Of a stretch of 64,000 bases of DNA, positions 37,273-44,793 are shown one piece after another; positions within the stretch are counted from its first letter, which is position 1; every line of letters begins with the position of its first letter. This stretch comes from Herbinix sp. (GTDB taxonomy: Bacteria > Bacillota > Clostridia > Lachnospirales > Lachnospiraceae). Made by a program: the position numbers and the translations under genes. The stretch lies in assembly GCA_029240245.1 (NCBI GenBank), contig JARBTJ010000012.1, positions 1 to 64,000 on the forward strand, read 5' to 3'. A model generated the notes under the pieces. It worked only from the letters and a program-made list of their open reading frames with translations. It did not search any database and was not told where the DNA came from.

Positions 37273-37539
37273 GTGATAGCTAAGTCGTTTAAATCCAGCA
37301 CGAGAGTTATTAAGACAGAAGATGTTAATGTGATTTACAATTTAGTTTTTAAAAATGCTCTTTATAGCTTTGAATGTTATAAAGAAGGAAGTAATGGCAG
37401 TGATATTGAAAATTATTGCTTGTTGGAAGATGTTACAGATGATGAAGGAGAAGCAGAAGCTTTTCTACACTTAATGGCAAAGGGTAAAGTGTTCCCGGTA
37501 CATATACAAGATATGGTTGTGGATTATTTTGAAGAATAA
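37273..37539 (+). CDS. DUF6514-like small protein
   Basis: Soluble acidic protein of 88 aa with a GTG start (GAGGGG lies about ten bases upstream). YSFECYKEGS...IENYCLLEDVTDDEGEAEAFLHLMAKGKVFPVHIQDMVVDYFEE has the layout of a family common in Lachnospiraceae and Clostridium: a beta-strand pair, then a helix and a P.H..D...D end. Function unknown. Single-gene unit with its own promoter and a terminator at 37660-37685. The family call is by eye and may be wrong. Confidence 0.6.
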   Translation: MIAKSFKSSTRVIKTEDVNVIYNLVFKNALYSFECYKEGSNGSDIENYCLLEDVTDDEGEAEAFLHLMAKGKVFPVHIQDMVVDYFEE

Positions 37540-37659
37540 GCATCATATCGGCTAGTAATCAGGCTTGATTGATTACCCTGGATGTACGTGAATGTAAGAT
37601 TATGACTGCATAAAATGCGAGACTTAAGAAGAGGCTGTTATCGAATAACCGGTTTATGG

Positions 37660-37685
37660 GAGGTTGTTTATGACAACCTCTTTTT
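37660..37685 (+). terminator. Terminator of the DUF6514-like gene
   Basis: GAGGTTGT-TTATG-ACAACCTC, 8-bp stem with 5-base loop and five T. Confidence 0.88.
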
Positions 37686-37797
37686 AATGTCTTTATAAAT
37701 TAAAGGTAATAATATACAATGCTTGGGAAATGCATATTTACAGGTGAAAAAGGAAAATATAGGGGTATGGATTTTGATTATGGAAAGAAGGTAGTTC

Positions 37798-39252
37798 ATG
37801 GAAATTACACTGAATTCACAGGTGATTAAGGAACATTTCTCGAAAAGCGGCGATGTATTAGTTCGTCCGATTAAAATAAAGCAAAACAATGTAACTTTTC
37901 ATATTTTCTGTGTGGATGGATTGATCAACTCCCAATTGGTTGATATGGCACTCTTGCAGTCCTTGACGTTAGATCCGTACCTCACCGAAGTGAAAACCGA
38001 ACGAGCGGTAATGGATTATTTACTGGGGAGTGGCTCTTATCATGTTTTTGCATCAGAAGAGGCGGATATTACTAAGGTTTTAAAGAATGTGTTAAGTGGA
38101 ATGGTTGCCTTTATTTTTGACGGGGAACAAAAAGCGGTGATTTATGATATCCGTATGTTTGAGAAACGCTCGATACAAGCACCCGAGGAAGAGGGTGTAA
38201 TGAAAGGGGCAAAGGATTCATTTATCGAAGTGATGCGAATTAATACGGCTTTAATCAGGCGTAGAATTCGTTCGGAATATCTTGTTATGGAAACCCTGAC
38301 CGCTGGACGAATTTCAAAGACGGATATGACACTTGCTTATATTAGTAATATAGCCAATTTGGAGACGGTCAATCGTATCAAAGATAAGATTAACACCATA
38401 GATATTGATAATGTTTCTACACCCGCATTTATAGAAGAGTTCCTAATTGAAAATAAAAAGAGTATCTTTCCGCAGATCATGTATACTCAGCGACCGGACC
38501 GCGTCTCCGCTAACCTTTCCGACGGAAGGATTGCTCTGGTGGTTGACGGAATGCCCTTTGTTTATCTGCTGCCTTGTCAGCTTCCAATGATGATGCAGAC
38601 TCCGGAGGATTATGCGAACCACTTTTTTGTCGGCTCATTTTTACGAATCATCCGGTATACTCTTATGATTATCACGTTATTCTTACCGGCTTTTTATATT
38701 GCTGCCACCACCTATCAGAATCAAATGCTACCGGTACAGTTGGCTTTATCCATTCAAAAGTCTAAGGTGAATGTACCTTTTTCATCGGCCACGGAGGTTT
38801 TGGGTCTGTTGATCGCGTTTGAAATCTTAATCGAAGCGGGACTTCGGCTACCAAAAGCAGTCGGAACAGCAATGTCAATTTTGGGTGGTTTGGTAATCGG
38901 TCAATCAGCGGTGGCCGCAAGCTTGATTTCACCGGCAGTAGTCGTTATTGTTGCTCTAGCGGGTATCGCAGGATTTATACTACCGAATCAGGATTTAAGC
39001 AGTGGTGTTCGTCTTACAAGATTTCTACTTGCAATTTTAGCCGCTCTGGCAGGATTTTTCGGTCTGGTGGTTGGATTAGTTATTCTGATCGTTCATTTGT
39101 GCAGTCTTGATAATTACGGTGTTGCCTATTTGTCACCCTTTGTTGACATAGAGGAAAGCAACCGGAAGGATACCTTGTTACGGTTCCCAATTAAGTTTTT
39201 TAAAAAACGCCCGGATGATATAGCCCCTGAAAACATAACGAAACAAAATTAA
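37798..39252 (+). CDS. Spore germination protein, GerA family (A subunit)
   Basis: A subunit of a germinant receptor, 484 aa, located in the inner spore membrane. N-terminal soluble half with the hallmark pattern SIQAPEEEGVMKGAKDSFIEV (about 128-148) and RIRSEYL; C-terminal membrane part from about 285 to 450 with QLPMMMQTPEDYANHFFVGSFLRIIRY and PLPAFYIAATTY-type loop LPAFYIAATTYQNQMLP (about 300-316). First gene of an A-C-D-B operon; 20 bases to the next gene. It opens on nutrients to release ions during germination. Promoter not identified; a SigG-type promoter would be expected. Confidence 0.96.
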   Translation: MEITLNSQVIKEHFSKSGDVLVRPIKIKQNNVTFHIFCVDGLINSQLVDMALLQSLTLDPYLTEVKTERAVMDYLLGSGSYHVFASEEADITKVLKNVLSGMVAFIFDGEQKAVIYDIRMFEKRSIQAPEEEGVMKGAKDSFIEVMRINTALIRRRIRSEYLVMETLTAGRISKTDMTLAYISNIANLETVNRIKDKINTIDIDNVSTPAFIEEFLIENKKSIFPQIMYTQRPDRVSANLSDGRIALVVDGMPFVYLLPCQLPMMMQTPEDYANHFFVGSFLRIIRYTLMIITLFLPAFYIAATTYQNQMLPVQLALSIQKSKVNVPFSSATEVLGLLIAFEILIEAGLRLPKAVGTAMSILGGLVIGQSAVAASLISPAVVVIVALAGIAGFILPNQDLSSGVRLTRFLLAILAALAGFFGLVVGLVILIVHLCSLDNYGVAYLSPFVDIEESNRKDTLLRFPIKFFKKRPDDIAPENITKQN

Positions 39253-39271
39253 GAAAGAAAAGAGTGTTTCC

Positions 39272-40375
39272 ATGAAAAGACTGATATTTTTGCTCCTTCC
39301 ATTTTTGCTATGCGGCTGCTCCAGGGATATGAATCGGAGGGAAATTGATGAAGTGAATTTTATCCATGCCCTTGGCATAGATTATGCGGATGGAGAATAT
39401 ACCATAAGTGCTATTTTTAATTCCGGAGGAGGTGCCGATCCGGAAGGGTCGGGTGAAGCCGGCAGTGAGGAAATATCAAACGGTACGGGTAAGACGCCTT
39501 ACGCAGCCTATGAGGATTTAAGGCTAAAGAATAAGAAGGCGATTACATTGACACAAGCGGGTTTCTTTTTGATTGGTGATACAGCAGCAAAGGAGGGAAT
39601 TGATCTTTGCCTGGATTTCCTTTCCCGGAATGAAACCATTAAGCTGGAATCCTTGATCTATGTTACGAAGGGAGAAAAAGCTGAGGATTTTATTAATGCC
39701 GCAATTGAAAATAAGCAGGCGGTCTCCGAGGATTTGGAAGCAATTAAGCAAAAGCAGCAGGAAATTATCACTAGAAATGATAATAATTTAGTAAATATTT
39801 TAAATGAAATGAAGCAAAATTATTCCAGCGTTCTCATTCCTTATCTGACGGCTGAGGAAAGTGGTTTTCTGATTGAAGGATATGCGATCTTTGATCAGTT
39901 AAAGCTTTATGATTACCTGGATAAGGAAACCTCCAGCGGTATCAATTTCATGAAAAATATAGTCAGAAGTTATCCGATCCATTTAGAGAATGGTACAGGA
40001 TTATCCATCTCTTATACGGATACCGATTTAAAGACTAAGCTGGAGAATGATAAGATAATTATAAAAATTAAAGTAAATTTTGAAAGTATGATTAAGGAAG
40101 TAAACATGGAGGGTGACACCTTTACGTATGAAGTACTTTCGAAGCTTACCAAAGAACAGAATCAATACGTTGAAAATATCATTAGGAAAGCAGCGGATTA
40201 CTCGGTTACCACGGGTTTGGACATCTTACAATTAGCCCGGATCATAGAGAATCAAAATGTTAGTCAATGGAGAGATTTAAAAGAAACCTGGGAGGATAAT
40301 ATCTCGAAAATCGAATTTGAATACGAATTAAATTCAAGAATTGTGAAGTCATTCATCCTGGGAAAAGAGAGGTAG
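39272..40375 (+). CDS. Ger(x)C-family spore germination lipoprotein (C subunit)
   Basis: Lipoprotein of 367 aa anchored to the outer face of the inner spore membrane. Signal MKRLIFLLLPFLLCGC gives a lipobox with Cys 16 as the lipidated residue. EIDEVNFIHALGIDYADGEYTISAIF is the family's EI....f..aiGiD start, followed by the three-domain GerC layout with VTTGLDILQLARIIEN near 315. Length normal. Five bases separate it from the next, small gene, indicating tight coupling. Confidence 0.95.
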   Translation: MKRLIFLLLPFLLCGCSRDMNRREIDEVNFIHALGIDYADGEYTISAIFNSGGGADPEGSGEAGSEEISNGTGKTPYAAYEDLRLKNKKAITLTQAGFFLIGDTAAKEGIDLCLDFLSRNETIKLESLIYVTKGEKAEDFINAAIENKQAVSEDLEAIKQKQQEIITRNDNNLVNILNEMKQNYSSVLIPYLTAEESGFLIEGYAIFDQLKLYDYLDKETSSGINFMKNIVRSYPIHLENGTGLSISYTDTDLKTKLENDKIIIKIKVNFESMIKEVNMEGDTFTYEVLSKLTKEQNQYVENIIRKAADYSVTTGLDILQLARIIENQNVSQWRDLKETWEDNISKIEFEYELNSRIVKSFILGKER

Positions 40376-40380
40376 TTGTA

Positions 40381-40569
40381 ATGATTTATGTTTTTGCTGT
40401 AACATTAATTTATACCTTTGTAAAGAAAAAAGAGGAACTGTTGGAGGAAAAAAGAAATCTGGTGTTATTTATGCTTTTATCTGTGATAGGCATTTCTCTT
40501 GGTATTATCTATATGATTAATCCGTATCTACCTAGCTTGACCTTGATGCTGGAAAAATATATGAAATGA
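40381..40569 (+). CDS. Two-TM small protein in the ger operon (possible D subunit)
   Basis: Protein of 62 aa made of two membrane helices (about 1-16 and 27-49) around a charged EELLEEKRN loop. Known gerA-type operons of Bacillus often encode such a two-helix D subunit that modulates receptor function; this fits in size, topology and position, but sequence similarity cannot be tested here. It lies five bases after gerC and overlaps the ribosome-binding site of the B subunit gene, so expression is coupled. Confidence 0.72.
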   Translation: MIYVFAVTLIYTFVKKKEELLEEKRNLVLFMLLSVIGISLGIIYMINPYLPSLTLMLEKYMK

Positions 40570-40579
40570 GGTGATACTG

Positions 40580-41680
40580 ATGAATAGAGAGGTTACCCTG
40601 CGACAGACAGCCTTTATGTACCTGTTTATATCCCTATCACCCATATTACGTCAAATACCGAATGCAGTTGCGAGCGAAGCAGGCAGAAGTGGATATTTGA
40701 GTCCGCTATGGTCACTGGTTCCGATATTTTTACTGACAGCAATTTTAATAGCAGTAATTAAGACCTTTCCTGGGTTGAACATCTATGAAATTATGGTACA
40801 GCTGATTGGTAAGTTTTTTGCTAAGCTGATTATTTTTCTTTACCTGTTATGGATACTTTTATCAATCGTTTCGAAAATAAATATTTATGCACTTACAATA
40901 CAGTTTACTCTGATGCCCCAGACCAGATCAAATTATTTTATGATCATCTTAATCCTTTTGGTTTACTTCGCACTCAATAGAGGAGCCAAGACAGTATTCC
41001 GATTTTCGGAATTTACATTAGGACCGATTCTGTTTCTGTTTGCTGTATTATTCCTCTGTGCATTAACAAGGCTGAGAACCGATTATTTGTTGCCGGTTTC
41101 AACCATTAACATCCCGTCCACTATTTTTGCTTCAAAGGATGTGATCGCAGTCGGAGGTAATATAATCGTAATTTTGTTTTTTGCCGATAAATTCGGAATT
41201 ACAATTACAAAATCACAAATAAGAAAGCTTTGGGGCGGAGTTTTGGTATTCGTAATCCTGTCCTTTGTGATCACGATATTTACTTTTGGGATAACAGGAG
41301 CGGATTTTACCGCCTCTGCATCGTTTCCTTTTTATATGACAGTAAAAAGTATATCATTTTTTAATATATTTGAACGCTTTGAAGTACTGGTGACATTGTT
41401 CTGCGTTCTATCGGATTTTATTGCTATCTGCATCATGGCATTTCTTGTGCTTCGCTGCTTTGAATGGATTTTTAATTTAAAACAGGGCAAGATAATCGCT
41501 GTTCCGTTAACGGTTTTGATTTTCTATCTGACCTATTATATCAGTAGTACCCAGTTTGAGTTTAATTTTTTATACCGCACGATAATTGTAAATGTAAATT
41601 TGATTTTTCAATATGTGATTCCGGCTTTACTCGGGTTTCTTTGCCTGATTAAGAGAAAGAAGATACAAAAACAGTTTTGA
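40580..41680 (+). CDS. Spore germination protein, GerB family (B subunit)
   Basis: Integral membrane B subunit, 366 aa, with ten hydrophobic helices and the APC-like fold of endospore germination permeases. EVTLRQTAFMYLFISLSPILRQIPNAVASEAGRSGYLSPLWSL at the N-terminus is typical (binding of germinant is assigned to B subunits). ATG at 40580 with GAGGTGAT six bases upstream is a better start than a GTG nine bases earlier. The gene order A-C-D-B differs from the Bacillus A-B-C order. A bidirectional terminator follows at 41765-41812. Confidence 0.95.
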   Translation: MNREVTLRQTAFMYLFISLSPILRQIPNAVASEAGRSGYLSPLWSLVPIFLLTAILIAVIKTFPGLNIYEIMVQLIGKFFAKLIIFLYLLWILLSIVSKINIYALTIQFTLMPQTRSNYFMIILILLVYFALNRGAKTVFRFSEFTLGPILFLFAVLFLCALTRLRTDYLLPVSTINIPSTIFASKDVIAVGGNIIVILFFADKFGITITKSQIRKLWGGVLVFVILSFVITIFTFGITGADFTASASFPFYMTVKSISFFNIFERFEVLVTLFCVLSDFIAICIMAFLVLRCFEWIFNLKQGKIIAVPLTVLIFYLTYYISSTQFEFNFLYRTIIVNVNLIFQYVIPALLGFLCLIKRKKIQKQF

Positions 41681-41764
41681 GATTGCACCTGTATACTGTC
41701 TATCTTTATATAATAAAATTTATGTCACTGAACCATAAACGAAGTTTCATGAATAAAAGTATAA

Positions 41765-41812
41765 GGATAGCTTGATCCGTCATCGATATGTGATGTATGG
41801 ATCAAGCTATCC
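41765..41812. terminator. Bidirectional terminator between gerB and the M23 gene
   Basis: Perfect 14-bp stem GGATAGCTTGATCC/GGATCAAGCTATCC. On the plus strand TATTGA follows; on the minus strand TTATACTTTTATT follows. Serves both convergent genes. Confidence 0.8.
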
Positions 41813-41865
41813 TATTGACTTATATGATAAGTATCTGTCTACGTGTCGGTAGCTGCTCAGCACGG

Positions 41866-42972
41866 TCACTCATAGATATGTATGTCAAATTCCTCATCAT
41901 CATACTGATAGATGCTATGATTGATATAATGCTCCGCAATCGGATCGATGTATTGATATATTCGGTGATATTCCTTTGTCTCCTGGTCTTTTAACGTTTC
42001 ACTCCGGTTTCGGTATAAAAATTGGATGAGATCATAGCAATCAATCCAGATTTCGTTCACACTTTCCTTCTGTGATTCATCAAAAATGAGCTGCAGCCCG
42101 AAATGAAGATGCGTAGTTTGAATATTATTGGCATTTTCATTGGTACTATAGCCGGTGCGTCCCATATACCCGATGACATCACCGGCTTGAACTATACTTC
42201 CCACTTCCAGGGATTTATTGTAAGGAAAATTTTTTCTTAAATGAGCATAATAATAATATCGTTTCTTGTCAAAGCTACGGATACCAATACGCCAACCCCC
42301 GTATTGATTCCAGCCAAGAGCTTCAACATAACCGGATTCTACCGCAACGATGGGAGTCCCGACCTGACCCATCATGTCATGACCAAGGTGCTTGCGTCGA
42401 TAGCCGTAGCTTCTTGAAACACCGAAATCATCAAAATGGCTGTAGGGGTAAAATTTTGCAATCGGCAAAAACACCTTAAGCCCATATTTTTCCTCCCAAC
42501 GTTTTCCTCCGGGAGCCGTTTCGTCTGCCACTTCTATTTTATAATCACCGACCATACCGCCGAGAACAGCTGTATAAGCTTCCAGATAATATTTATAATA
42601 TTTGGAGTCCTTGGTTAAGGAGTCCATGGTTTCTTCTTTCGTCTTAAGTTTCGTTACAAGGTCATTCAAGTGACTTTCTTTAAATCTCGAAAAATCTCCT
42701 CCGTATTTTGCCCCAAGATAAGCCAATAACTCAATCCAATTGAGTTTCACTTCTTCCTCCCGGGATTTTACATCACACTGGTAAGCTTTTTCCATAGCTT
42801 TACTGCTTACGTCAAAACTCACCCATTTAATATAATCTTTCTCGGCATCATACATGGAAGTATAAACAGCGCCTTCTTTATCAAAATTTTGTTTTATCAG
42901 AACAGAAGAAAATATAACTAAGATTAACAGTTCACAAAGTATGATGTGCCTTGCCTTATGCTTTCGAAACAT
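41866..42972 (-). CDS. M23-family metallopeptidase (membrane-anchored)
   Basis: Protein of 368 aa with an N-terminal membrane anchor (about 9-26), a helical linker, and a C-terminal peptidase_M23 (LytM) domain (about 190-300). Zinc ligands are intact: H-x3-D in HLGHDMMG and HxH in THLHFGL, plus a further His in YYYAHLR. The catalytic domain has the pattern of Bacillus/Clostridium sporulation endopeptidases, so it may cut peptidoglycan cross-links during sporulation or growth. Start 42972 is set by AAGGAAG seven bases away; the upstream ATG at 42990 lacks a site. Confidence 0.93.
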   Translation of the reverse strand: MFRKHKARHIILCELLILVIFSSVLIKQNFDKEGAVYTSMYDAEKDYIKWVSFDVSSKAMEKAYQCDVKSREEEVKLNWIELLAYLGAKYGGDFSRFKESHLNDLVTKLKTKEETMDSLTKDSKYYKYYLEAYTAVLGGMVGDYKIEVADETAPGGKRWEEKYGLKVFLPIAKFYPYSHFDDFGVSRSYGYRRKHLGHDMMGQVGTPIVAVESGYVEALGWNQYGGWRIGIRSFDKKRYYYYAHLRKNFPYNKSLEVGSIVQAGDVIGYMGRTGYSTNENANNIQTTHLHFGLQLIFDESQKESVNEIWIDCYDLIQFLYRNRSETLKDQETKEYHRIYQYIDPIAEHYINHSIYQYDDEEFDIHIYE

Positions 42973-43066
42973 TTTTTTACTTCCTTGCATTCAAAACTTG
43001 TAACATTTTATGTTTTTTACATGCCATCTATAACCTTTGCAGCCAATTTCATAATAATTTTTTCAA

Positions 43067-43777
43067 CTATTCGAAGATATCCCTTAACATTTTCTTGTTC
43101 ATCTTACGATAAATATTAATTTTCTCAAGGCTGTAATCATACGTAACCAGAAGTAACTCCTTTTTCTCCTTAATTCCTTTCAGCAAAAGCTGTTTCTCCA
43201 ACCAGGTTTCATCCTTTCCGGTACTCATTAAATTATCCTTTAGTATCTTTCCGTCGATGATGACATTCGCCATTGGCCTTGCCTGGATAGTATCGATATT
43301 TAGGTCATCGGGTGTCAACGGGCGGCATTGGGACTTGGGTAAAATACTAACGGTACCGTTTGATTCTAAATAGACGGAATGGATGTCCTCTAAATCAAAA
43401 TAGCCGGATAAGCGGCAGGAAGATAATAATTCATCCACGTCAAGTCTTGCCCTTAACAAATTCTTATCATATATGATACCATCCTGATAAAGCAACAAAG
43501 CCTGTCCTTCGAAAAAACGTCTGAGAACAATTGATTTGCAGGTAATGTAGGATATGAAGATGGAGGAGACACTGAACACTATCATAGCAACAAGGGGTTC
43601 TAAGAAACTATCCGTGGACATAACAGCCATTTCTCCGGCTATGGAACCGATGGCTATACTACTGACATAGTCGAACATACTTAATTGGGACATTTCACGG
43701 TTACCCATGATTTTAGTAAAAAAGAATAGGGAAACCATTGATCCGAAGGCGGAAATGGCAATTTTAAATAAATCCAT
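43067..43777 (-). CDS. DUF421 (YetF-type) membrane protein
   Basis: Protein of 236 aa with three N-terminal membrane helices (about 5-25, 38-58, 62-82) and a cytosolic DUF421 domain. LFFFTKIMGNREMSQLSMFDYVSSIAIGSIAGEMA is the family signature (R..GKr.i..lt.fD.v..i.lG), and LLRARLDVDELLSSCRLSGYFDLEDIHSVYLESNG the conserved C-terminal fold. DUF421 proteins are frequent in endospore formers; a role in spore germination or membrane stress is suspected but unproven. Divergent from the ABC exporter genes. Confidence 0.94.
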   Translation of the reverse strand: MDLFKIAISAFGSMVSLFFFTKIMGNREMSQLSMFDYVSSIAIGSIAGEMAVMSTDSFLEPLVAMIVFSVSSIFISYITCKSIVLRRFFEGQALLLYQDGIIYDKNLLRARLDVDELLSSCRLSGYFDLEDIHSVYLESNGTVSILPKSQCRPLTPDDLNIDTIQARPMANVIIDGKILKDNLMSTGKDETWLEKQLLLKGIKEKKELLLVTYDYSLEKINIYRKMNKKMLRDIFE

Positions 43778-44080
43778 GCGATTGACCTCCTAAACTTCTA
43801 TTTGTAGTTTTTAATATCTTCCTGCTCTGTTTGGGGAATACTAATATTAGCATTTGCAGATTATTGAAAAATATGAACGATTCCATAAGATTGGATTTAC
43901 TATTCTATGATCGAGCGTTGATATCATTTTAAATCTGAATTTTGTATTAAATAAAGCGTTTGGTACTTGTAAGCTTTGGGAAATAAGCATAATATTAGGA
44001 AATAACTTTTACAAAAGTGAAGAAGTGGAGTGAATTATTGAAACGCTTAATAACACTACTTCGGCAGAAGGAGAACATAT
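43778..44080. other. Divergent intergenic region without recognisable elements
   Basis: 303 AT-rich bases between the DUF421 gene (minus) and the ABC genes (plus). No convincing promoter pair, operator or hairpin found by eye; AGAAGGAGAA at about 44066 is the ribosome-binding site for the ABC ATPase. Confidence 0.7.
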
Positions 44081-44785
44081 ATGAAAGACTTTATTGAGTT
44101 AAAACAAGTTCGAAAAAAATATCAAATGGGCGAAGTGGTTATTCATGCCTTGGATGGTATTGATTTTATGATTGAAGAGGGTGAGTTTGTAGTAATTGTG
44201 GGACCCAGCGGAGCAGGTAAAACTACGGTTCTTAATATACTTGGAGGAATGGATACTGCATCAGAGGGAACCGTATCTGTGGATGGGATTGATATTGCCC
44301 GTTTTAATGAGAAACAGTTGACGAAATATCGCAGAGATGATATCGGCTTTGTATTTCAGTTTTATAATCTTGTTCAAAATCTTACAGCGAAAGAAAATGT
44401 GGAACTGGCTGCCCAAATCTGCAAGAATCCTCTGGATGCGGAATTGATATTAAAAGAAGTGGGGTTAGAAGAGCGTGTTCACAATTTTCCTGCTCAATTG
44501 TCCGGTGGCGAGCAGCAGAGAGTGGCTATTGCGAGAGCACTGGCAAAAAATCCAAAGCTGCTGTTATGTGATGAGCCAACCGGAGCTCTGGATTATCTTA
44601 CCGGTAAATCAATCCTAAAGCTATTGCAGGATACCTGCAAACAGCGTAATATGACTGTTATTGTAATAACTCATAATACCGCACTTACTCCAATGGCAGA
44701 CCGTATCATTAAGATAAAAAATGGTAAGGTGTCCGAAATGATACTTAATGAAAATACGGTTTCGGTGGAAACGATAGAATGGTAG
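44081..44785 (+). CDS. ABC transporter ATP-binding protein (MacB/LolD type)
   Basis: ATPase of 234 aa that powers the neighbouring FtsX-like permease. Walker A GPSGAGKT at 41-48, Q-loop [11 protein letters not shown], signature [15 protein letters not shown] (about 142-156) and Walker [13 protein letters not shown] are complete. The group drives mechanotransmission (lipoprotein, peptide or antibiotic extrusion) rather than classical import. The permease starts eight bases after its stop codon, a two-gene operon. No two-component genes flank, unlike BceAB-type detox systems. Confidence 0.97.
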   Translation: MKDFIELKQVRKKYQMGEVVIHALDGIDFMIEEGEFVVIVGPSGAGKTTVLNILGGMDTASEGTVSVDGIDIARFNEKQLTKYRRDDIGFVFQFYNLVQNLTAKENVELAAQICKNPLDAELILKEVGLEERVHNFPAQLSGGEQQRVAIARALAKNPKLLLCDEPTGALDYLTGKSILKLLQDTCKQRNMTVIVITHNTALTPMADRIIKIKNGKVSEMILNENTVSVETIEW

Positions 44786-44793
44786 GCTAAAAT

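Noticed and set aside
43778-44785. BceAB-type peptide-antibiotic detox module
   Set aside because: The ATPase/FtsX pair is similar in kind, but no BceRS-like two-component genes are adjacent and the permease has the long coiled-coil form, not the 10-TM BceB form.
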